Origin: Acridotheres tristis | Lineage: Eukaryota; Chordata; Aves; Passeriformes; Sturnidae | DNA: 64,000 bases | Reading direction: 5' to 3' | NCBI GenBank assembly: GCA_037013685.1 | Contig: CM072890.1 | Location: 2,175,335 to 2,239,334, forward strand | Shown: piece by piece, positions 1-12,000 of the stretch | How the letters are laid out: every line of letters begins with the position of its first letter | How positions within the stretch are numbered: the first letter of the stretch is position 1 | Program-made: the position numbers and the translations under genes | The notes under the pieces: model-generated | Seen by the model: only the letters and a program-made list of their open reading frames with translations | Databases searched by the model: none | What the model was told of the DNA's origin: nothing

Positions 1-39
1 GACATACTGCAGCTGGTTATTGTTGAACTCATTTACAAG
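1..39 (+). CDS. COPB1: COPB1 exon (partial at window edge)
   Basis: Encodes [13 protein letters not shown], about residues 221-233, inside the adaptin-like HEAT-repeat trunk. The exon continues upstream of the window. It ends at donor GTAAAA (from 40) in phase 0. Intron 40-575 shows nothing else. Confidence 0.93.
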
Positions 40-3000
40 GTAAAAGGGAAATGTTGTGGCACATTTAAAATAAATGCACATATTAATTTACAGAATTATA
101 TTAGACTGTTTTTAAAAAGGGATAGGATGTTGCTGGAAAAGGGATTTAGCTGGCTTCTTGTCCGTGTCAGGAATATGTCATTGCTTAATACAGCTGAATA
201 GGATTTGTCTCGTGAAATGATGGAGTTCAAGTGTGCACTGTACAGAGCAAAAAGTCTCACCAGATTTGCTGTGATGGGGACTGCATTATCAGAGTGGTCT
301 ACATGGGCATGAGCAGGGCATCTCTTACAGAACCTGTTACAGGCTCTGCCCTTCCTTTGGATGGGAGATTTTAGGACCCTGTAGCATTGCTCAGAGTTGT
401 TGAGAACAGCTTTTGAAGAGCTTTTGTAATTAGATTTTTACAGCTGTAAATGACACTTCCAGAAAAGGTTGTCGCCTTTTGGTTAATTTTCTCCTCTCTG
501 TAAGACGGTGGAGCAGGTGAGCTGTAGGATTGCTCTTTTCTTTATGTGTCACCTGTGGATCATTGTTTTCTCGAGGTCTGTCACGCAAATCCATCGGAGA
601 GAGCTCGCTTCATTCGCTGCATCTACAACCTGCTGCAGTCCTCGAGCTCTGCAGTGAAGTATGAGGCTGCAGGTACTCTGGTTACACTCTCCAGTGCACC
701 CACAGCAATCAAGGTATGCAAGTGATGTTTTCAGCTCTTCAGTGGCTTCTGGAGCACTGAGATGAACGCTGTGTGCTGTGTGTTGATACTTAGGAGTGAA
801 GGCTTTAGTAAAGTGGGCTGTGCAACACTTCCCATGTGAAACACTGTCCTAAAGTATCTCTTAGAACTGGTCATGAGTAAAGACCTGCAGCCAGTGGGCT
901 TCATGTCACTTTGGGAGGGGACGAGCTTGAACACGTAGCAGACTGTTGGACCAACCTACAATCTACTTAGCCTGGTTAGCAAAGCAGACTACAGCTGAAG
1001 ATTTCAGAGATTGGAGGACATTTTTTACTCTTAAATATGACTCATTTCAGACCAGGATAGATGCATAAAGCAGTGAAGATTCGTGTTGATTACTGATTCA
1101 CCTGGGGTTCCTAGTTTTATATTTATACAGCTGATTATTTAAGATCAGTTAGAAATTTTGAATTTGTTTGGAAATTTAAAAGGTAAGTTATGCATAGATT
1201 TACAGCATTGTAAATAGTAATTCCCAAAGGTCGGGGGGAGCATGAATTCCAACATTCTTTGTTTGGTATACTCATTTTTTTTGTTGAGTAGACACACTGT
1301 ACATAGAAGCTGTCATTAAAATCTTACCTGGATAGGCTAACACTGCCAGCTCCTTTAAGCTGGTTTTCATGCCCTGTTGCATATTTCACAGCTGACCCAG
1401 AGCATGTCAGATATCCTATCTTACGTCTTTCTTTGAATTTGAAGTGTACTGTAACAGATACCATTGTGAGCCTTCACGTGGGGTTTTTGTAACATGGTGG
1501 ACTAAAAATTTTGAAGTCTGTTTATCAGGTTAATTTGTGTGCCAACTCTGAGTAGCTGCTTTAATAATAAAATAGAAGGAGGCTTTCCTCAGTTTCAGAA
1601 ATTTTCCAGTTTCTCCTCTTCATGACTAGAAAAATGGTTTTGATCCTTTTAATTTTAGGCTGCTGCCCAATGCTACATAGATTTGATTATTAAAGAAAGT
1701 GATAATAATGTGAAACTGATTGTCTTGGATCGGCTGATTGAGTTAAAGGAGCATCCCTCCCATGAACGAGTGTTGCAGGTATGTGAGCTGTCTCTTTTCC
1801 TGTAAGCCTTAGGAAAGAAAAGCCTTCCATAACAAAGCTTCCAGGTTTTTGTAATGTATGGAGAAAAGAATGAAGTTTCAGTGTCCTGTTGGTATGCTTT
1901 TGGTAAAAACATATTGGAGAGACTTTTATGTTTATGACTTGGCTGCTTTTATTGTCTGCATAAGAATTAACAATGGGAAATGCTGTCCTGGTTGTAAGGT
2001 TTAATAGTGTAGCTGCATAGGAGGCTTCTGTGTAAATGCAGAATGTATTAAATGAGCACTGAGAAGTTCTAATGTCCATTGCTTGCTTGTCAGTAGATCA
2101 TGTATTATGTATCCAGAAAGGCTTTGAAACTCATTGAGAACTGAAAATTAGAATTGTATGAAGAGGAAATAATTTAAAACAGCAAAATACTTTATTTGTT
2201 ATTGTTTCAGGATCTAGTTATGGACATCCTCAGAGTGTTGAGCACCCCAGATCTAGAAGTGCGCAAGAAAACCCTTCAGCTGGCACTGGATCTTGTGTCT
2301 TCAAGAAATGTGGAGGAGGTAAATTATATGTACTTTTGATTCATCACACGATTTTCTTTCTTTTGAAAAATGTCACTTTTTCACAAATTTGATCTGGTCT
2401 TTTCTGCAGCTTGTGATTGTTTTGAAGAAGGAAGTGATTAAAACGAATAATGTGACAGAGCACGAAGATACAGACAAGTACAGACAGCTCCTGGTTCGGA
2501 CACTGCATTCCTGCAGTGTTCGCTTCCCAGACATGGCTGCAAATGTTATTCCAGTGGTATGCAAATATTTCACTATATTGTCATTAAATGTGTTATACCT
2601 ATACCCAACACCTGCAGAATTGCTGAAGCTGAGGTGTTCCTAATAGTGGCCTCACAGAAGCAATGCTATTTTTAATTCTTAAAGAAATACAGGACTTTTG
2701 ATGCTCTAATTATTTGTCATCTGAGGTTATTTTTATATGTTTTTGAAGAACATGAGCTGAGGAGGACTTTTAAAAGTGCAATAATTTGTATCACTAGAAA
2801 AGCAGTTTGGCAATATGGTAATTGGTCCTTGTTTGGAATGTACTTCATGTTGTTTTACTTCAGGTTTTTCTCATTGGAGCTACATAAGGAGTTTTATTTT
2901 TCTGAACATAGAAGGGAAGTATTATTGTACAAACGTGTCTGTGCTGCTGTTTGTGCTGATGTTCACCCTTTTGTGGCAGCTGATGGAGTTCCTCAGTGAT

Positions 3001-6000
3001 AACAACGAAGCTGCAGCTGCCGATGTGCTGGAGTTTGTGCGGGAAGCGATCCAGAGATTTGATAACCTCAGGCCTCTTATCGTTGAGAAGATGCTTGAAG
3101 TCTTCCATGCTATCAAATCTGTCAAGTGAGTCCAGAATATGATCCAGAATATCAAACAGACTTTGGAGCACCTGTGGCTCATTTGCATTGAATGTATATT
3201 GTCATTAAATATGTACCAAAATCCACGTGACCTGCACAGAGGGTGACTGAGATATTTTGGTGTAGAGGATTTCTAGGTACAGCTTTCTTCTTGCCTACTT
3301 GTACAAGAGATAAATTGGGTGTTTGTTGCATTAAATGAAGAAAATACATTCCATTTTAATTTCTATAATGCGGTTGATAATTATGATTCCACTTGCTAGG
3401 AAATAGCAGTGTTGCTGAAGGTCAAACATAAAGTAATGTATTTGTTAAAACAGAATTCCTAAGGAATTTTCACTTGTAGGCAACTGGAAATACTGTACAT
3501 TTATTAGAAAACCTAATCTAACATAGACTGAGTTTTCCAAACTATAAAGCTGTTTTAGTACCTTTCAGGACACTAAAAACTTTTCTTGCTGATGGTTCTG
3601 CAAAGGTTAAGTCACATGAGAATTTCTCTGTATCAGAAGAGCACTCTCTCATTCTCCTAATACACTGAAAACTCTGAATCCCATCTCCATTGTAATCTCA
3701 TTAAGCAGGGGGGAAAAGGCCTCTGAAGCTTTGCTATTCTTTTCCTAATCTTCATTCTTGTTCTGGTTTTTCATTTTCTCCTATATAATGGAAAAATTAG
3801 GTTTTCTCAGTTAAATAGAGAATTTAGAGCTGACTTTATTCACGTGCAGTAGAATATTTCATTATAATCACAATGAAATTTCATTTTGTGTATGTCATGA
3901 TTAACACAGATGGAAATAAATATGTAGCAGAGAATATATCTAATTTGATGTACTTGTTGATGAGTTTACTGATGCTGAAAGGCTAATTGCTTTTGATTTA
4001 ACCTGAATTTGTCAAGACTGGCTTTTATTACCTGACCATAAATCACTTTTCTTAGTGCTAGTTTGAGTATATCACAAAAGCATGATTTAAATTACTGTTC
4101 TTGCCTTAGGATTTATCGAGGAGCATTGTGGATCCTTGGAGAATATTGCAGCACAAAGGAGGATATACAAAGTGTGATGACAGAGGTTCGCAGATCACTT
4201 GGAGAGGTGTGTGTGTATTTTGGGGTTTTTGTGTTTACTGGCTCCTCATGGCTTTTCTAGGGAAAAGGTATTTTAGAAAGGTCAAGTAAGATGCAACAGT
4301 GTTTTGAGGACTTGTGATGTGTAATGGCATGTGACAGAAAATCTTAAGTAAAACTCAGGGTTTTGCATTCTTTATTCATTTTTTTCAAGTAGTATACTTG
4401 AGCTGAGAATAAGTGATATCTGTTAAGAAAAGAGTTGGGAAATTCCTTATTTCAGAAAATTATGGAAGCTTTAAGATATGATTTAATTATATTCAGCAGC
4501 AAAGAAAAAGTGCTTTAAGTCTGGGTTGTTCTGGGAGAAAGACTTCTCTGACAAAATCTAATTAATCAATGAGAGCTTTATTGCATGGGTAGGAAGCTTT
4601 TGTATGTATTTCAATATCTGCTTATTTCCTCAAATTCTTCCCAAACTAATGCACTGTAGCTGACCTTTTGCTTATAAAACCTTCAGTAATGCAGATAATT
4701 TTTATTAAATCATTCTGCAGAACAAAAATGTTTCCTTTATTTTAATTGTAACAGTTGCTTTCTGCTCATTTCTAGATCCCAATAGTAGAATCTGAGATCA
4801 AGAAAGAAGCTGGTGAGCTCAAACCTGAAGAAGAGGTGTCTGTGGGTCCAGCCCAAAAATTAGTGACAGAGATGGGCACTTATGCAACACAAAGTGCTCT
4901 TAGCAGTTCCCGACCTGCCAAAAAGGAAGAAGACAGGTATTTGTGATTTCATGCTTGGCCAGGAATGACTTGGTTAATTTTTATCTTTTTTTTTTCATTT
5001 GAGTGGTGTTATCTCTCATACAGAGTTCAGTGGTTGAGGGAATTTCCTGTTTTAAGGTATTATCCCAACTAGATATTATCCAATAGGAAGTTGCCCAATT
5101 GCTTGGGATTTGTAATCAAAGCTTACTGTAAAAATAAGAACTTTGTTAATTATGATATCCTAAATTCTAGTTGATTTTTTTATGTCTAAAGCTGTCTCAC
5201 GGTTTTAGTTGGATACAAAGATATTTCCTTTAGATTGAAATAGTTTCTTCCCTTTATATCACCTTGGACTCTACACCTCTCTCTCCCTAGTCCATGTGGA
5301 AATGACTGTGTGACTTGTGAAAATCTGTATCTGGAAAATTACTTTGAGAAGGAAAAAACCCAGCATTGTGAGGTGTTTCAAGCTTGTTTTGCTTGTACAG
5401 TATGAAAGTTAAGAGAGGCAGGCTAAAGTCATCCAAAAGCAGTTTTCTGAGAATTGTTTGTCTTTGCAGACCTCCCTTACGAGGATTCTTGCTGGATGGA
5501 GATTTCTTTGTTGCAGCTTCCCTTGCTACGACTCTAACCAAGATTGCTTTACGTTATGTGTCCCTAGTTCCAGAAAAGAAGAAACAAAATGTGAGTGAGT
5601 CACCTCTTGTGTTTTCACATCCAAGGAAGACCTGCTTGTTGCCCCTTTTCTTTTAAACAGGTGCAAAGTGGGTTAAGTCCCAAGTGAAGTGCCAGTTATG
5701 TGATTGGTTAATAATGATAGTTTGGATCCTGCTGCTTTCCAGCCATTCTATCTAAACAGTCTAAGTCATTCTGCTTAGTTTCAGATAACAAGTACCAAAA
5801 AAACTAAATAATCTATTCAGAGATGTTACAATTAAATTAATACACACCTATTTTTAAGTAAGTCAGAAGTCAACATTTCTTTAAAGCTGTGGAAAATGCA
5901 ATAACCTTCTTCCATTCTCTTTGTGCTCCTTCTCAGTCCTTTAATGCTGAAGCAATGCTGCTCATGGCCACTATTCTCCACTTGGGAAAGTCTTCTCTTC

Positions 6001-9000
6001 CCAAGAAGCCAATTACAGATGATGATGTGGATCGTATTTCGTTGTGTCTGAAAGTGTTGTCAGAATGTTCTCCTCTCATGAATGACATTTTCAACAAAGA
6101 ATGCAGGCAGTCCCTCTCTCACATGCTGTCAGCCAAGCTGGAAGAAGAGAAACTTTCCCAGAAGGTGAGCTGTTATAGGTGTGTGACCATAAACACTGAG
6201 TTTTTACAGATGTTCACATCCAAGCTGGTCCCAGAAATGTCACCATTTGACTGTGTGGGTCAGCCATTATTTGACTCTTTTTCTGTGCTAGGAAATGGAA
6301 TGCACTGTGAATTCTTGAATTATTCTCTTTCTGCAGAAAGAATCTGAGAAGAGGAATGTGACAATTCAGCCAGATGATCCCATTTCCTTCATGCAGCTTA
6401 CTGCTAAAAATGAAATGAGCTCAAAAGAAGACCAGTTCCAGCTCAGCCTTCTTGCAGCAATGGGAAACATACAGAGGAAAGAGGCTGCTGATCCTCTTGC
6501 TTCCAAACTTAATAAGGTAGTGGGAAATCTGTGTTTAATTATTTACATGGCATCACTTTGGGAATTGCAGATTGGAACTGATGAACCAGACTGTGCTGGC
6601 TGATTGGGCAGACACAGGTATATCCTGGCTGGAATCAGGAGAAAAACACTTGTGCTTAGAGTTGTTGCCTTCTGAAGTGGAGAGAGGAAGAACAAGAAGG
6701 AGTCTTGCAGAGTGCTGAGCTGGTGGAATGTGGAGAAGAAATTATGATTTGCTCGTTTGGAGATCTCAGTAAAGTTCATGGGGAAGGGAGCAAGGATGCC
6801 AGTAGTGATTAAGAGCCCTTTTCTTTGGCTGCTGAATCTTACTTCCAAGTGCAATGCATCATTAGTTCATTCTTTATGCCTTTTTTTTTTTCTGCAGATT
6901 AGCAGAACCTGCCGAGGAGGTTTAAAGAGAAAAAATCACTTGAGTGATCCATTAGTTAAGAGTTAAACCTCCAGACTTTGAAAGAGTGGATGAATTATTT
7001 TTGATGCTTAAAGTTACCTTTTCATTTTAAGTCAGCATTTCTTTGTCCTGCTGATCATCTTAAGAATAAATGGCATTACAGTTCATGTTTTAGGAACTTA
7101 TTAGTTCAGAACACATTTGGTCTGGAGAGGGTTTATAACTGTAGTAACTTGTCTTGGAGGCCCATATTAAAGAATAATCAATTCAAGTGGACTTTATTCA
7201 TGATTTTTGTCATTGTTTGAATGATTCTGTGTTCTAAACTGGTTTGCGAGAAGGTGAATGCCTTGCCTTGTGTCACAGGTTACTCAGCTGACAGGTTTCT
7301 CAGACCCTGTGTATGCAGAGGCCTATGTCCATGTCAATCAGTATGACATCGTGCTGGATGTGCTGGTGGTCAACCAGACCAGTGACACCCTGCAGAACTG
7401 CACCCTGGAGCTGGCCACGCTGGGTAAGCAGGGCTGCACTGGGGCAGACAAAGCAGCTCTGAGCTTTGGGAATTGGGCATTACCCTGCTGGGAGGAATTC
7501 CTGAAACGCTTCCAAAGTGATGCCACTTAGTCACCATTTGGAATGCCTTTAAAAAGATTTTTTTTTTTTTTAATATTTGGTGGAAGTTTTGTATGTACTG
7601 ACACTGACAATGCAATCTGATGGTACAAACCATAGTCAGATTTTATCACTAAAAACATTTCCCCTTCTCCTTTTTTTCCTGAAATACAAACAGGTTTTTT
7701 TGATGTACTTATTTTTCATTGTGCTGCTACCATAAACAGGAAAATAAAAATAGGTCAAAATCCCAACTGGAATGGAGCAGAAAGCCATCTGCCCTGGGTG
7801 ATTTTTGCACTCAGCCTGAAGTACTTAAATACTGCATTTACTCAACTGAAACCATTCCCTGTACCAACAGCTATACCAGAGTATTGCTTGGACAATATTG
7901 AGGCTTCATTAAGTTTTCTTAGAGGAGTCACTGGAGCAGATAACTCAAGAACAATAACCAGTTTCTTATTAGCTGTACTCTGCTTTACCAGTCAGGAGCT
8001 GAAATACATTTACAATATGCTAGAACTCAAGTTAAGTACTTTTCACTATTGTAAATATGACTGGAGGGACATAACCATTCTCCTAAAATTTTCTCAATCA
8101 TTTGATGAGACTAATGATAGGAATAAATCAAATGGATGCATTATTTAATAGGTTGTATTTTTCTATTTGTCAGCTCAGTAAAGTGGAATTCTGTATTTCC
8201 CAGCTGATGTACTGCAAAAGCTGACTTGAGGCATCACTCCCATGTGTGGAGCTCATGCTGTTCATGCTGTGTTCTCAAATTGCAGTTTAATAGAACTAAG
8301 GAGTCTTTCCAATTGCTTGCTGAAGGATTAGTGAAAATGCATCCCTTGGTGTTTCCTTGGAGCAATTATATTCAGAATCAAGGGGATACTTTGACCTGTT
8401 TATAAATAGCTTAGTGCCTGTAGTGCTGGACGTTGTACTTTGGGTTTGAGGCACTTGACTATAGGGCTAGGCCTTATGGTGATGTCAGTGATTAAAATAA
8501 AGGTAGAATTAACCATCTCCTTGTTAAAAAATTAATGCTAAACTCCATCCAAAGCCCGTTTAATTCAGTATTTGCATTTGTTTTCAGTGGGGTTTGGGTG
8601 AACACAACAATATTTTAACTGAAATTTGTATGCAATGTAATTTATCTTGCAATTACAAAACCGTAAAAAAAAAGGAACAAGCAATTCTAAATCAGCTAAT
8701 ATCTTTGGGGTGGTGTTTAGTGCAGCTCTGTAAATGGAAAAATTGAATGACAAGAAAATAAAAAGCTTCTATTCTGAAAGCCAAGCTGATTGTGTACTGC
8801 TAATGTTCCCTGATCCCCATCTCCCAATTGCTTTTCACAGGTGACTTGAAACTTGTGGAAAAACCATCTCCTCTGACACTTGCTCCACATGACTTTGCAA
8901 ACATTAAAGCTAATGTCAAAGTCGCTTCAACAGAAAATGGAATCATTTTTGGTAATGTTGGTAAGTAAACAATTCAGTGTGCAAAACTAACACATTGCAT

Positions 9001-12000
9001 TTTTAACTGCTTAATGAGCTCAAAAATAAGTAAAACCCTTCATATTGGGAAAAGAAATTAAATTGCAATGTAAGAGTATTTTGATTTGAAAAAAAATCTG
9101 TGTCACTGTTACTTAAAACCATTGTAGAATGTGCTCCCTTTAGGATGATTGTCAGCATGAGGTTGACTGTTGTTAACTGGCAGGTGGCCACTCAGCACCC
9201 TTTTTAAGTGCAAATTCACTTTTTGGAACGTTCAGAAATGGTTTTATGTGTTCTCTTGCAGTGTATGATGTGTCTGGAGCAGCCAGTGACAGGAACTGTG
9301 TGGTCCTCAGTGATATTCACATTGACATCATGGATTACATCCAGCCTGCTTCCTGTACAGATGCTGAGTTCAGACAGATGTGGGCAGAATTTGAGTGGGA
9401 AAACAAAGTTAGTTTTTGTTGTTTTGTTTGTTACTTTGTTGGTGAGATACAATTCTGTCTCGTGTTCTACAGCAGCATCACCTATTGCCACATAAACCTC
9501 AGTCAACATTCTCATTGGATGTTTGCCTCAAGTAGCTTATTCTCTTACAGCTATCTTATCAGTTTCACAAGCTTAGCAATGCAATAACTGGGTTTTTGGC
9601 CTGCAAAAGAGGTTGTGTGCATTGAGCTTTCCCTCCTGTATGGAAGCTGTCCAAAGTGACTGGTGATTGCTGTGTATTTTGGCTCAAAGGTGAGATAGCA
9701 GCAAGTGTAAGTTTATGCTGAGGCTGCAGAATTACTCGTGCTGCTCAGCCTCTCCAGTTCTTAATCACATTGTCTTGTGGGTTGCAAGGGACCTTTTAAA
9801 GGTTCTTTAGTCCAGCCCCCTAATAATGGGACAGGAACATCTTTCTTTTACCTTGCTGCTTTGCATTACAACTGTAGCTGGGTGCTGTGTAAGACCACCA
9901 AAGCAGTGGGTACACTTCATATTAACTGAGGGTGCCCAAACCTAAAAGAAGGGTTTAAGGGAGATAATATCATATAAGAATAGAGTAGAAACATTAAACC
10001 AGAATGGGAGATGTTTTACATGAACTGTAGCCTTGTGTGGTACATAGGTGTGCTTACTTGAGTCTAGGTTTAAATGTCTCAGGGGAACTTGTGCACAATA
10101 TATAGTAATACATGATATATGAAGCCTTAGCAGTTTGTAAATAAGAGATATGTTAAAAAACAATTTAAACAAGGCACACATAACATGCAATGTGATAAAG
10201 CCAAGGCAGCCCAGAGAGCTTTGTTGCTGGAAGGGGAAAATGAAAGGAATCTTTATCAGTGTTAATAGCAAACTTTGGACTGGGTATTGCTTTTTCTTAT
10301 TCTGGCAGTGTGTAAACTGTATTCACACAAGGAGTCCACTGTTTGCTGTAGAGAATTTAGACATTCAACAGGGTATCATACTCACCCAATAGATTTTAGA
10401 AACCATGGTAATAGAATGAAATTCTCCATCTTAACAAGTGGATGGCAGGAGGGGAAGATTTCCTGTGATGCCACGACATAGTGGAAAATTCATCCAGCTT
10501 AAGTGTGCTGTTCCTCAAGGAGGAATGTGGAAGTGATCTCCTTTAGAGAGCCCTGAAGAAGAGCTTTCAGAAATACCTGAGGTGCTAATTAAAGTAACTG
10601 CCTTTTTTTTTTCCTTCTTGAAGGTAACAGTGAATACAAATATCATTGATTTAAATGAATACTTACAGCACATACTGAAGTCAACCAATATGAAATGCCT
10701 GACTCCAGAGAAGGTGAGCTATTTCTTGGAGAGTTTTAGATACCTGTTTTTAGTTCCTGTGCTTTATTATTTAATTTGTTCAACATTTGTTGTTATTATT
10801 CTTAGGAATGTCTGCTTACAATATGAAATAGTACATATACCTCGAAGTTTTTGCACTGAAATGAGTAAAAGCGGATAAATGTTACCAAAATTCTCTGTTG
10901 TCCTAAGGTGGAAAATCAGAATGTACATTTTGATTCATAGCAGCTAAGCTGTAGCATAGACTTGATGGGACCATCTGTTTACATAAAGGGGGTTTTTTAG
11001 TAGCTCCATATTTCTTCCTTCTCTGACAAAATTTACCTTTCTTTTGCCAGTTTAGCTTTTTGTTGTAGAGCAAAATAAATATCTAGAATAGCTACTTGCT
11101 GTTAAGATCTAGCATGTATGATAGCTGTTAGTTATTACATGTATAGTAGCCAAATTAAGTATAGTAGCTATTTAGCTTCTTTGCCATTTTGCTATTGATT
11201 AAAACAAACCGTAAAATGCCCTCCTGCCTTGTCTTGATAAATTCTGAAGGCTGCATAATTCCCAACATGAATTCTAGAAAAAGGCCAGCACGGTTTCCCA
11301 GTTCATGATTGCCACACGTTACAAAATATTTCAGTGAAGAAAGAAATTCAAACGTGATACATTGAAAACTGCCTGGCGACCTTATGGTGAACTAAACTGC
11401 GCGTGGAGGTTTTGGGTGGGGTTTTTTTTTTTTTTTGGTGTTTTAAGAGCTTCCCCCTGTGCTTTCCACAGGCACTTTCAGGCTACTGTGGCTTTATGGC
11501 AGCCAATCTTTACGCCCGTTCCATCTTTGGGGAGGATGCCCTGGCCAATGTGAGCATTGAGAAGCCCATTCACCTGGGCCCGGAGGCGCCGGTCACGGGC
11601 CACATACGGATCAGGGCCAAGAGCCAGGTAAGGGGCCTTGCCACCCTCAGCACTGCTGCACAGTGCACCAGGCACTGCTCCACACTGACACCACCTTTAT
11701 TTTGGCCTGGTGTGTTACCATCAAATAGGCCTCGGCGCCAAGATTTCCCAGTTTTGTCCGTAGTGCTGTAAATTATTTGGTTTTAAATAGAAAGTAAATA
11801 TGCCCCAGGGTTATGTGATGTTTTTCCTATCAAATTGCACGTTTCAGTGTCACACAGCAAAGAAATTTTATGCATGTAATTGCTGTTCACTTGTGGTCAC
11901 TGTGCTGCAAAGAGAGAGAAAGGACAGCAACACACACGGAGCTCTTTGGGGAAAAAAGGCCAATTTATTGTACAGCCAGCCCGGATTTAAAGTGTGTTAG

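Noticed and set aside
3958..3980. TGATGA followed by CTGA in a COPB1 intron, as in C/D box snoRNAs
   Set aside because: The boxes are only a few bases apart and no terminal stem is present, so there is no room for a guide region.
7798..8148. 116-codon open frame inside a COPB1 intron
   Set aside because: Begins without ATG and shows no known protein family. Intronic position and AT-rich composition fit chance.
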